Positions 26,352 to 34,779 of a stretch of 64,000 nt of DNA are shown here, in pieces. Within the stretch, counting starts at the first letter, position 1, and each line of letters starts with the position of its first letter. The notes beneath the pieces are model-generated. The model saw only the letters and a program-made list of their open reading frames with translations. It did not search any database and was not told where the DNA came from. Made by a program: the position numbers and the translations under genes. Origin of the DNA: Iodidimonas sp. SYSU 1G8 (lineage in GTDB: Bacteria; Pseudomonadota; Alphaproteobacteria; SMXS01); assembly GCF_039655775.1 (NCBI RefSeq), contig NZ_JBBYXJ010000002.1:806001-870000 (forward strand), in the 5' to 3' direction.

Positions 26352-27551
26352 ATGGCACGGGGAATTCGCGACAAGGTCGCCATCATTGGCATGGGTTGCA
26401 GCAAGTTCGGCGAGCGCTGGGACGCGAACGCCGAGGATCTGATGGTCGAGGCGTTCAATGAGGCGCTGACCGACGCCGGCATCGAGAAGCGACAGATCGA
26501 GGCGGCATGGTTCGGCACCGCCTTCGACCGGGTGCATGTGGGCGCGTCGGCGTTGCCGCTGTCGACGACGCTGCGCCTGTCGAGCATTCCGGTGACGCGC
26601 GTCGAAAACATGTGCGCCACGGGCACCGAAGCCCTGCGCGGCGCGACCTATGCCGTCGCCTCGGGCGCCTGCGACATCGCGCTGGCGCTGGGCGTCGAGA
26701 AGCTGAAGGACACGGGCTATGGCGGCCTGCCGGCCGGCTCGCGCGGTCCGCTGCCCGATCTGTGGGTGCCGAACGGGTCGGCGCCGGGCAATTTCGCCCA
26801 GCTCGCCACCGCCTATTCGGCCAAGCACGGCGTCAGCGCCCAGGACCTGAAGGAGGCCATCGGCCACGTCTCGTGGAAGAGCCACCAGAACGGCGCCAAG
26901 AACGCCAAGGCGCACCTGCAGAAGGCCGTGCCCATGGAGACGATCCTGAATGCCCCGATGATCGCCGAACCGCTCGGCCTGTTCGACTGCTGCGGCGTCA
27001 GCGACGGGTCCGCCTGCGCCATCGTCACCACGCCCGATATCGCCAAGGGTCTCGGCAAGCACGACATCGTCACCATCAAGGCGCTTCAGCTGTGCCTGTC
27101 GGACGGCGTCGAGAGCGCGTTCAACACGTGGGACGGCAGCCATTTCGCCACCACGCGGGTCGCGGCCAAGAAGGCCTATGAGGAAGCGGGGATCAAGAAT
27201 CCGCGCGAGGAACTCAGCATGATCGAGGTGCATGACTGCTTCTCCGTCACCGAGCTGGTGACCATGGAGGACCTCTACATTTCGGCGGAAGGCCAGGCGG
27301 TGAAGGACGTCATGGACGGCTTCTACGACGCGGACGGCCCGGTGCCGTGCCAGATCGATGGCGGCCTGAAGTGTTTCGGCCATCCCATCGGCGCGTCCGG
27401 CCTGCGCATGGTCTACGAGGTCTATCTGCAGCTGCTGGGCCGCGCCGGGCCGCGCCAGCTGAAGAACCCGAACTTCGGCCTCACCCACAATCTGGGCGGC
27501 GCGCCGCACCAGAACGTGTCGGCCATCTCGGTGATCGGCCGGTACAGCTGA
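26352..27551 (+). CDS. Thiolase (acetyl-CoA acetyltransferase/SCP2-thiolase type)
   Basis: This 399-residue thiolase begins at ATG 26352, two bases after the previous stop. The nucleophile Cys88 is intact in 'VENMCATGTEAL', and the C-terminal His is in 'GHPIGASG'. The closing 'HNLGGAPHQNVSAISVIGR' is of the lipid-transfer/SCP2 type rather than classical FadA. It would condense or cleave acyl-CoA chains, with the upstream HMG-CoA-synthase-like/DUF35 protein as the likely partner, as in archaeal thiolase complexes. The natural substrate is unknown. Confidence 0.88.
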   Translation: MARGIRDKVAIIGMGCSKFGERWDANAEDLMVEAFNEALTDAGIEKRQIEAAWFGTAFDRVHVGASALPLSTTLRLSSIPVTRVENMCATGTEALRGATYAVASGACDIALALGVEKLKDTGYGGLPAGSRGPLPDLWVPNGSAPGNFAQLATAYSAKHGVSAQDLKEAIGHVSWKSHQNGAKNAKAHLQKAVPMETILNAPMIAEPLGLFDCCGVSDGSACAIVTTPDIAKGLGKHDIVTIKALQLCLSDGVESAFNTWDGSHFATTRVAAKKAYEEAGIKNPREELSMIEVHDCFSVTELVTMEDLYISAEGQAVKDVMDGFYDADGPVPCQIDGGLKCFGHPIGASGLRMVYEVYLQLLGRAGPRQLKNPNFGLTHNLGGAPHQNVSAISVIGRYS

Positions 27552-27664
27552 ACGTGCGCCGGGCCTGCGGCATGGTGCCGGGGGCCCGGATCTGAAGACC
27601 GTTCATGGAGCGAAGGGCCGATCGGCATCGAGGGCGTTGCCGCGGCAACTCTGGAGAAGATGGC

Positions 27665-28846
27665 ATGACCGATCAGGCCTGCGACGCAGCCCAACTCGAC
27701 TTCCTGGGGCGGGAGGAAATGGCCGATCCTGGCGTCGCCATCCAGCGCCTTTACGCCGGGGACCGCTGCCGCCTCTATGGGAAGTTCCGGCCGCCCTTTT
27801 ATGTCGTCTCACGCTTCGAGGATGTGAACCACGTGCTCATGAACCCCACGCGGTTCCTGAGCGGTCATGGCCAGGGGCCGAACTTCGTGCCGCCCAGCGG
27901 CATCGTCTCCGACGCGCCGATGCACACCTTCTTTCGCCGCCTGGTGCAGGACGATTTCAAACCCGGCGCGATCGCCAGACTGCGCCCCCGGCTCGAGGGC
28001 ATCGCCGATGAGCTGCTCGACGCGGTCGAAGGCAAGGAGACCTGGGACCTTCACGACGATTTCGCCTTCCCCTTGCCGGTCACGATCATCTGCGAGATTT
28101 TCGGCGTGCCGACCGACGATCTCCGGCAGTTCAAGAAATGGTCCGATACCTCGGTCGCGGCGCTCTCGGCGCAGGACCCGTCCGCTTACGCGGAAGAACT
28201 CATGCGCATGCGCGATTACCTCATCGACCTGATGCATCAAAGGCATGACGATCTCGGCGATCAAGGTCTGCTTGCCCGCATTGCCCGAGCCCGCCGGGAC
28301 GGGGAGGAGCTGAGCGACGCGGAGGCGGTATCGCTGGTTCTGCAGCTGTTCGTGGCAGGCAACGAAACGACCACCTCGCTGATCACCAACGTGATGATGC
28401 GTCTGCTGGGCGACGGTTACCAATGGGCGGATTTCTGCGCCGGCAAGATCGATATCAAAAATCTGATCAACGAGAGCTTGCGGTATGACCCGCCGCTGCT
28501 CGCCATGTTCCGCACCACGGCCGATGACGAGACGATCGCGGGAACACGAATCCCCGCCGGCACCAAAATCATGATCCACTATGCGGCGGCCAATCGGGAT
28601 CCCGAAATGTTCGAGAACCCCGACACATTCGATGTGTACCGTCCGATCCGAAAGATCATGTCCTTTGCCCTGGGTATCCACTTCTGCATTGGCGCGGAGC
28701 TGGCCAAGCTGGAGGCCGAGGTAATGCTGGAGGCGTTGCGGAAACGTTGCCCGACCCTGGAGATGATCGACGAGGGGGAACGGATCGGACCGTTCCTGTT
28801 CTGGGGACGGCGCAAGCTACCCGTCAAGGCCGCCCGCCCGCGCTAG
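27665..28846 (+). CDS. Cytochrome P450
   Basis: From ATG 27665 the product has 393 residues, typical for a soluble bacterial P450. The I-helix has 'VAGNETTTS', the K-helix 'ESLR' (ExxR), and the haem loop 'FALGIHFCIGAELAKLE' with the thiolate Cys. It would hydroxylate a hydrophobic substrate using electrons from a ferredoxin not encoded nearby. The position between a thiolase and an SDR suggests oxidation of a lipid, terpenoid or steroid-like compound ahead of acyl-CoA breakdown, but this is inference. Confidence 0.92.
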   Translation: MTDQACDAAQLDFLGREEMADPGVAIQRLYAGDRCRLYGKFRPPFYVVSRFEDVNHVLMNPTRFLSGHGQGPNFVPPSGIVSDAPMHTFFRRLVQDDFKPGAIARLRPRLEGIADELLDAVEGKETWDLHDDFAFPLPVTIICEIFGVPTDDLRQFKKWSDTSVAALSAQDPSAYAEELMRMRDYLIDLMHQRHDDLGDQGLLARIARARRDGEELSDAEAVSLVLQLFVAGNETTTSLITNVMMRLLGDGYQWADFCAGKIDIKNLINESLRYDPPLLAMFRTTADDETIAGTRIPAGTKIMIHYAAANRDPEMFENPDTFDVYRPIRKIMSFALGIHFCIGAELAKLEAEVMLEALRKRCPTLEMIDEGERIGPFLFWGRRKLPVKAARPR

Positions 28847-28915
28847 TCATGTCAGGACCAAGCGCGAGGGATTGAGTCAACAGCCCGTTCGATACCGAGA
28901 CAAATTGGGGAGGAC

Positions 28916-29695
28916 ATGATGGACCTGCGCAACAAGAGAATTATCGTGACCGGTGCGGCCCGCGGCATGGGCGCGGCCACCGTTCGAGCCTATGTGGGCG
29001 CCGGCGCCCACGTCATCGGCATGGATGTGAGGGACGACGCCGGCGTCGCCGTCGCCGAGGAGGCCAACGCCAGGGGTCCGGGCACGGCGGGCTATCTGCA
29101 CGTCGACGTCTCCGACGAGCACAGCGTGACGACGGCGTTCGCCGAAGCGGTGAAACGTCTGGGCGGGCTCGACGCGCTGGCGCATCCGGCGGCGATTCAG
29201 CGCTCGTCCTCGGCCAGCGATGTCAGCGTGGAGGACTGGGACCTCATGTTCGCCGTCAACGTGCGCGGCACCGTGCTGACCAATCAGGCCGCGCATGGCT
29301 ACATCAAGGCGGCGGGCGGCGGCGCCATCATCAATTTCGGCTCCATCTCGGGATTGCGGCCCGAACCGTCGGCGGCGGCCTATTCCGCCTCCAAGGGCGC
29401 GGTACACTCCTGGACGCGGACGGCGGCAGGCACCTGGGGCGCCGACAACATCCGGGTCAACGCCATCCTGCCGGCGATCGCGACCCCCATGTTCGAGGAA
29501 GCCGCGGCCCGCGCCACGGAAGACCAGAAGGCCGCCGGCTATTGGCTGAATGTGAGCACCATCGCCATGGGGCAGCAATATGGCGACCCGGACCGTGATC
29601 TGGGACCGGTGATGGTCTTCCTGGCCTCGGATGCCTCGCGCTTCATCACCGGTCAGCTGATTCCGGTCGATGGCGGCCAGACCAACGTCCGCTGA
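28916..29695 (+). CDS. Short-chain dehydrogenase/reductase
   Basis: This 259-residue classical SDR has 'TGAARGMGAAT' for NAD(P) binding, catalytic Ser in 'FGSISGLR', and 'YSASK' with Tyr/Lys. Asp in 'GMDVRD' at the end of the second strand suggests NAD preference. The usual NNAG motif is replaced by 'HPAA'. The start is 'ATGATG', preceded by GGGGAGGAC. It may oxidise the alcohol made by the neighbouring P450. Confidence 0.9.
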   Translation: MMDLRNKRIIVTGAARGMGAATVRAYVGAGAHVIGMDVRDDAGVAVAEEANARGPGTAGYLHVDVSDEHSVTTAFAEAVKRLGGLDALAHPAAIQRSSSASDVSVEDWDLMFAVNVRGTVLTNQAAHGYIKAAGGGAIINFGSISGLRPEPSAAAYSASKGAVHSWTRTAAGTWGADNIRVNAILPAIATPMFEEAAARATEDQKAAGYWLNVSTIAMGQQYGDPDRDLGPVMVFLASDASRFITGQLIPVDGGQTNVR

Positions 29696-29811
29696 TCCCG
29701 ATCCTCGCGGTGCGTCCCTCTGGAATTTGATCCCGCGCAACCCATTATCAGAACCATGGGAATACGGTGCGCGTTGACGGAGATGGGACGAGCGGAAACG
29801 GGAGAGTGCGC

Positions 29812-30882
29812 ATGACGGGTGATTGCCAGGGATATTCTCCGCCGCCCGTCATTGCGTATCTCGACAAGGCCGGCGCCGTTCTCGACTCCATTCCGGCCGA
29901 ACTCGATGATCGGGACGTTCTCATCGGTCTATACCGGGCGATGGTGCTGACGCGGACCTTCGACCAGAAGGCGGTCTCGCTGCAGCGCACCGGGCGTCTC
30001 GGCACCTATGCGTCGTCGCTGGGCCAGGAAGCGGTTTCGGTCGGTCTCGGCGCGGCGATGCAGGCCTCGGACGTGCTGTTGCCCGCGTTCCGGGACCATG
30101 GGGCGATGCTGTGGCGCGGCGTCACCATGGTCGAGATCCTGCAATACTGGAGTGGCGACGAGCGCGGCAGCGACTTCAAGGGGCCGCGCGAGGATTTTCC
30201 CGTCGCCATTCCCGTCGCCAGCCAGACCACCCACGCCGTCGGCGTCGCCATGGCGTTCCAGTTGCGCGGCGAGGCGCGGGCGGCGGTGTGCGTGCTGGGC
30301 GACGGCGCGACCTCGAAGGGCGATTTCTACGAGGCGATCAATGCCTGCGGCGTCTGGAAGCTGCCGGCCGTCTTCGTCATCAACAACAATCAATGGGCCA
30401 TCTCCGAGCCGGTCAGCATGCAGACGGCGGCGCCGACGTTGGCCCAGAAGGCGGTCGCCGCCGGCATCGACGGCATCAGGGTGGACGGCAACGACGTGAT
30501 CGCCGTCCGGCATGTGATGGAGCGCGCGCTGGAGCAGGCCCGGCAGGGACGCCCGCAGGTGATCGAGGCGCTGACCTACCGGCTGGGCGATCACACCACC
30601 GCTGACGACGCACGCCGCTATCGCGACGACGCCGAGGTCAGCACCCGCTGGCAGGAGGAGCCGGTTCTGCGTCTGCGCCACTATCTGGTCGGCCGCCAGT
30701 GGTGGGCCAAGACGGACGAGGAAGCGCTGATCCGCGAAGTACGCGCGCAGGTGGACGAGGCCGCCGAGGCCTATCTCGCCCTGCCGCCGCAGCCCGCGAC
30801 CGACATGTTCGATTACCTCTACGCGGCGCTGCCGCCCTCGCTCGCCGGACAGCGCGCGCTGCTGGAGGACGCCCATGGCTGA
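29812..30882 (+). CDS. 2-oxoacid dehydrogenase E1 alpha subunit (pyruvate or branched-chain type)
   Basis: ATG 29812 with GGAGAG upstream gives 356 residues. The thiamine pyrophosphate motif 'GDGATSKGDFYEAINACGVWKLPAVFVINNNQW' is complete, and 'RLGTYASSLGQEAVSVG' and 'FRDHGAMLWRG' are typical of E1 alpha. It decarboxylates a 2-oxoacid with E1 beta. The E1 beta gene overlaps its end by 8 bases and E2 follows; no E3 gene is present, so a shared lipoamide dehydrogenase must be used. Pyruvate versus branched-chain 2-oxoacid cannot be settled by eye. Confidence 0.9.
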   Translation: MTGDCQGYSPPPVIAYLDKAGAVLDSIPAELDDRDVLIGLYRAMVLTRTFDQKAVSLQRTGRLGTYASSLGQEAVSVGLGAAMQASDVLLPAFRDHGAMLWRGVTMVEILQYWSGDERGSDFKGPREDFPVAIPVASQTTHAVGVAMAFQLRGEARAAVCVLGDGATSKGDFYEAINACGVWKLPAVFVINNNQWAISEPVSMQTAAPTLAQKAVAAGIDGIRVDGNDVIAVRHVMERALEQARQGRPQVIEALTYRLGDHTTADDARRYRDDAEVSTRWQEEPVLRLRHYLVGRQWWAKTDEEALIREVRAQVDEAAEAYLALPPQPATDMFDYLYAALPPSLAGQRALLEDAHG

Positions 30883-31855
30883 GATCACCCTGGTCGAGGC
30901 GGTGGCGCTCGCGCAGGCCCGCGCCATGCGGGACGATCCCTCGGTACTGGCCCTGGGCGAGGACGTGGGCAAGGATGGCGGCGTGTTCCGGGCCACCGAT
31001 GGCCTGCTGGCGGAGTTCGGTCCCGCGCGCGTGCGCGATACGCCGTTGGCGGAGGGGCTGATCGCGGGCATGGCGGTGGGGCTGGCGGCGCAGGGGTTCC
31101 GGCCCGTCGCCGAGATTCAGTTCATGGGGTTCGTCTATCCGGCCGTCGACCAGATCGTGAACCATGCCTCCCGGCTTAGGAACCGGACGCGGGGGCGGCT
31201 GACCTGTCCCATGGTGCTGCGCATGCCGACCGGCGCGGGCATCAAGGCGCCGGAGCATCATTCGGAAAGCATGGAGGCCATGTTCGCGCACATGCCGGGC
31301 CTGCGGGTGGTGATCCCGTCCTCGCCGGCGCGCGCCTATGGCCTGCTGCTCGCGGCGATCCGCGATCCCGACCCGGTCATCTTCCTCGAGCCCACGCGAC
31401 TCTACCGGGCGGTGAAGGAGGAGGTCGCCGACAATGGCGAGGCGGCGGCGCTGGACCAGTGCTTCACCCTGCGCGGCGGATCGGACCTGACCTTCGTGAC
31501 CTGGGGCGCGATGACGCGAGAGACGCTCGCGGCCGCCGAGGCGCTCGCCGGGGACGGCATCGAGGCCGAGGTGATCGATGTCGCCACGCTAAAGCCCTTG
31601 GACGAGGCGAGCATCCTCGAGTCCGTCGCGCGCACCGGACGCTGCGTCATCGTCCACGAGGCGGCGCTGACCGGCGGGTTCGGCGGCGAGATCGCCGCGC
31701 TGATCGGCGAGAAGGCGCTGCTGTCGCTGGCCGCGCCGGTGCGCCGTGTGGCCGGTTTCGATACGGTCGTGCCGTTGCCGCGCATGGAGGATCTCTATCT
31801 GCCCAGCGTCGAGCGTATCCTGGCGGTGGCGCGCGAGACGGTGAGGTTCCAATGA
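30875..31855 (+). CDS. 2-oxoacid dehydrogenase E1 beta subunit
   Basis: A 326-residue transketolase-like beta subunit with 'LGEDVGKDGGVFRATDGL', 'DTPLAEGLIAGMAVGLAAQGFRPVAEIQFMGF' and the C-terminal 'EVIDVATLKPLDEASILESVARTGRCVIVHEA'. It forms the E1 heterotetramer with the alpha subunit upstream (8-base overlap) and overlaps the E2 gene by four bases. All signs point to a coupled operon. Confidence 0.93.
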   Translation: MAEITLVEAVALAQARAMRDDPSVLALGEDVGKDGGVFRATDGLLAEFGPARVRDTPLAEGLIAGMAVGLAAQGFRPVAEIQFMGFVYPAVDQIVNHASRLRNRTRGRLTCPMVLRMPTGAGIKAPEHHSESMEAMFAHMPGLRVVIPSSPARAYGLLLAAIRDPDPVIFLEPTRLYRAVKEEVADNGEAAALDQCFTLRGGSDLTFVTWGAMTRETLAAAEALAGDGIEAEVIDVATLKPLDEASILESVARTGRCVIVHEAALTGGFGGEIAALIGEKALLSLAAPVRRVAGFDTVVPLPRMEDLYLPSVERILAVARETVRFQ

Positions 31856-32967
31856 GCCTGTTCAAGCTCCCCGATCTGGGCGAAGGGCTGCAGGAGGCGG
31901 AGATCGTCACCTGGCATGTGGGCGAGGGCGATCATGTGGTCGCCGACCAGCCGCTGGTGTCGGTGGAAACCGAGAAGGCGGTCGTCGAAGTGCCGTCGCC
32001 CTGGTCGGGCCGGGTGGCGCGCCTGCTGGCGGCAAGCGGTGACACGGTCGCCGTCGGCGCCGATCTGGTCGAGATCGAACGCGAGGCGGGCGCGGATACG
32101 GGAACGGTGGTCGGCCAGGTATCCGCCGCGCCCGCGCCACAGGCCGCGCCGGCGAGAACCGAGGCGCCGGTCGCTTCGGCCTCGGGGATCAAGGCGCTGC
32201 CCGCCGTGCGCGCGCTGGCCCGCGACCTGGGCGTCGATCTGGCGTCGGTCGTGCCGACCGGCGCGGAGGGGCACGTCACCCGCGCCGATGTGGAGGCCGC
32301 GGCAGGCGGGAGCGCGCCGACAGGCGCCGGTCCGGACTGGCGGCCGGTGCGCGGCGTGCGCCGGGCGATGGCCCGGAACATGGCGGCGTCGGGGCGCGCG
32401 GTCGTGCCCGCGACGCTGATGGACGAGGCGGACATCGAATGCTGGGCCGACGACGCGGACATCATGATGCGGCTCGTGCGCGCCATGGCGGCGGGCGTGG
32501 CGGCCTCGCCCGGTCTCAACGCCTGGTTCGACGGCGCGGGCGAGCGGCTCGCCGTGCACGACAAGATCCATCTGGGCATCGCCGTCGATACGGAGGACGG
32601 CCTGTTCGTGCCGGTGCTCAACGATATCGCGGGACGCTCGGGCGACGATCTGAAGGCCGGGCTGGAGGCGCTCAAGGCGGCCGTGCGCTCGCGCCAGATC
32701 CCGCTCGAGCATCTGCGCGGCCAGACCATCACCCTGTCCAATTTCGGAACGCTGGGCGGCCGGCATGCCCATCTGGTCATCGTCCCGCCGCAGGTGGCGA
32801 TCGTCGGCAGCGGCCGGGTCGTGCACAAGGTGGTGCCCGCCGGTTACGCGCCGGCGGTGCACAGAATCCTGCCGCTGTCGCTGACGTTCGATCACCGTGT
32901 CGTCACCGGGGGCGAGGCCGCGCGCTTCATGCGCGGCGCCATCGAGGACTTGGAGAAGGAGGGCTGA
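31852..32967 (+). CDS. 2-oxoacid dehydrogenase E2, lipoyl acyltransferase
   Basis: From ATG 31852 the 371-residue protein has one lipoyl domain (lipoyl Lys in 'VETEKAVVEVPSP', near residue 43), an E1/E3-binding domain around residues 115-155 ('LPAVRALARDLGVDLASVVPTGAEGHVTRADV') and the catalytic domain to the end. The active-site motif reads 'FDHRVVTGGEA': His348 is present, but the usual Asp four residues later is Thr352. I recall such TGG variants in other E2 sequences, so it need not be inactive. It transfers the acyl group from E1 to CoA. Confidence 0.92.
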   Translation: MSLFKLPDLGEGLQEAEIVTWHVGEGDHVVADQPLVSVETEKAVVEVPSPWSGRVARLLAASGDTVAVGADLVEIEREAGADTGTVVGQVSAAPAPQAAPARTEAPVASASGIKALPAVRALARDLGVDLASVVPTGAEGHVTRADVEAAAGGSAPTGAGPDWRPVRGVRRAMARNMAASGRAVVPATLMDEADIECWADDADIMMRLVRAMAAGVAASPGLNAWFDGAGERLAVHDKIHLGIAVDTEDGLFVPVLNDIAGRSGDDLKAGLEALKAAVRSRQIPLEHLRGQTITLSNFGTLGGRHAHLVIVPPQVAIVGSGRVVHKVVPAGYAPAVHRILPLSLTFDHRVVTGGEAARFMRGAIEDLEKEG

Positions 32968-33065
32968 CAGGCGCATGATGAGACCGCCGACTTTCGGTCA
33001 CAAGCAAAGCGGCGCGGGGAGGTGGATAAAGTTTTTTCAAGGTTGGCATGAAGGAGAGACGCATC

Positions 33066-33629
33066 ATGGAAACACCGCTGGAGATCGCCTTTGAAGGCCT
33101 GGAGCCTTCCGAAACCGTGGCGGCCCGTATCCGACAGGAGGCGGCCAAGCTGGAGCACTTCTACCATCGCATCACATCGTGCCGCGTCGTCGTCGACAAA
33201 CCCCATCAGCATCACGAGGGCAACGCCTTCAACGTCCGCATCCACGTGACCCTGCCCGGCGACAAGGATGTCGTCGTCAGCCGCGAGCCCGGCAACCGCA
33301 AGGCGCATACGGACGTCTACCTCGCCATCCATGACGCGTTCGCGGCGGCCAAGCGCCAGTTGCAGGACGCCATGCGCCGGCGCAAGAGCCGCATCAAGCA
33401 CCACGAACCGGCGCCTCCCGGCATCATCGCCAAGCTGTATCCTTATGAAGGTTACGGCTACATCGCCGTGCCCGGCGGACGCGACCTGTATTTCGACCGG
33501 GCGAGCGTCTCCGACGACGCCTTCGACTCGCTGGAGGCCGGGCAGGCCGTCATGTTCGTCGAGGGTCAGGGCGAGAAGGGTGCCCTCGCGGTCTCCGTCC
33601 GCCCGCTCGCGCGCCAGCGACTCCACTGA
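33066..33629 (+). CDS. HPF/RaiA-like ribosome-associated protein with C-terminal cold-shock-like domain
   Basis: ATG 33066 is chosen because AAGGAG lies 11 bases upstream and contains the rival ATG at 33048. The 187-residue protein has an S30AE/HPF-like domain (residues 1-110) and, after a linker, a small domain ('GIIAKLYPYEGYGYIAVPGGRDLYFDRASV') that copies the RNP1 layout of cold-shock proteins. It may bind the ribosome and RNA under stress or slow growth. It differs from long HPF proteins, which end in a dimerising domain instead. It stands alone, 98 bases after the E2 gene. Confidence 0.78.
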   Translation: METPLEIAFEGLEPSETVAARIRQEAAKLEHFYHRITSCRVVVDKPHQHHEGNAFNVRIHVTLPGDKDVVVSREPGNRKAHTDVYLAIHDAFAAAKRQLQDAMRRRKSRIKHHEPAPPGIIAKLYPYEGYGYIAVPGGRDLYFDRASVSDDAFDSLEAGQAVMFVEGQGEKGALAVSVRPLARQRLH

Positions 33630-33657
33630 TCCAGGCGCGGCCTTTTCCCATGGCCAA

Positions 33658-33687
33658 CGGGCGGCGAAGCCACTAGCCTGCCGCCCG
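33658..33687. terminator. Possible terminator hairpin after the HPF-like gene
   Basis: CGGGCGGC and GCCGCCCG can pair over a 14-base loop, 29 bases after the stop. There is no T run, so it may be a weak terminator or an RNA-end-protecting hairpin only. Confidence 0.3.
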
Positions 33688-33713
33688 ATTGACCATGATG
33701 GCAGGAGAGGGCA

Positions 33714-34715
33714 ATGGCGCTGAAGCAACGCATCGCGGTGACGCTTCCGGGCGGACCGAAGATACAGGATACGGTGGACCGTGTCCTCTGGGCCGAAGCC
33801 AACGGCTACGACGATGGCTGGTTCGGCGATGGCGGCGCGCCTGACGCGCTGACGACGCTGGCGGCGATCGCGCATCATACCACCCGTCTTCGGCTCGGCG
33901 TCGCGGTCACGCCGGTCTTCACCCGGACGCCCGCGGTGCTGGCGGCGACGGCCAACGCCATCGGGCAGGTGCTGCCCGGCCGTTTCGTCATGGGGCTCGG
34001 CGCGTCGAGCCAGAACATGATGGATGGCTGGCACGGCGTGCCGCTGCAGAAGCCGGTCACGCGGGTCAAGGAAACGGCGATCATGGTGAAGTCCATGCTG
34101 GCCGGCGAGAAGTCCAATTTCGACCTCGAGACGCTGCGCAGCCATGGATACAGCCAGCCGAAGCTCGATGTGCCGGTTCCCGTCTACATGGCGGCGCTGC
34201 GCTCGGGAATGATCGAGACGGCGGCCGAGGTGAGCGACGGGGTGATCTTCAATCTGTGGCCCAAGCGCGCTCTGCCGAAGATGATCGAGCATGTGAAGAT
34301 CGGCGCCCGCAACGGCGGCAAGGATCCCGAGACGGTCGAGGTGGTGAACCGGCACATGGTGCTGGTGACCGACGACAAGGCCATGGCCCGCGACCGTTTC
34401 CGCGCCGCCTTCGCGCCCTATTACGCGACGCCGGTGTACAACAATTTCCTCGCCTGGGCCGGTTATGAAGACGCTGCCGCCGTCATCCGCGAGGGATGGG
34501 CGCAGAAGGACCGGGGCAAGACCACCGGCGCGATCTCGGACGAGATGGTCGACGAGATCGCCATAATCGGCTCGGAAGAGGAATGCCGCGAGCGTCTGCA
34601 ATGGTGCGCCGAGACCGGCATCCATACCCATATCATCGCGCCGCTCGCCGGTTCGTCGGACGAGGAGAGCGCGCGGACCTTCGCCGCCTTCACGCCGGAC
34701 AAGCTGAAGCTTTAG
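33714..34715 (+). CDS. Luciferase-like (LLM-class) flavin/F420-dependent oxidoreductase
   Basis: This 333-residue TIM-barrel protein has the LLM family layout: 'DTVDRVLWAEANGYDDGWFGDGG' in the first helix-strand unit, 'RLRLGVAVTPVFTRTPAVLAATANAIGQVLPGRFVMGLG', and 'PVPVYMAALRSGMIETAAEVSDGVIF'. Such proteins use FMN or F420; which one cannot be told here. AGGAGAGGG precedes the ATG. Neighbours suggest oxidation of organic substrates. Confidence 0.87.
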   Translation: MALKQRIAVTLPGGPKIQDTVDRVLWAEANGYDDGWFGDGGAPDALTTLAAIAHHTTRLRLGVAVTPVFTRTPAVLAATANAIGQVLPGRFVMGLGASSQNMMDGWHGVPLQKPVTRVKETAIMVKSMLAGEKSNFDLETLRSHGYSQPKLDVPVPVYMAALRSGMIETAAEVSDGVIFNLWPKRALPKMIEHVKIGARNGGKDPETVEVVNRHMVLVTDDKAMARDRFRAAFAPYYATPVYNNFLAWAGYEDAAAVIREGWAQKDRGKTTGAISDEMVDEIAIIGSEEECRERLQWCAETGIHTHIIAPLAGSSDEESARTFAAFTPDKLKL

Positions 34716-34779
34716 GAAACTGCCGGAACTTGTCGGCGGCAATACCGTTCGCGCAGGCATGACCGGGGACCGGACCAGC

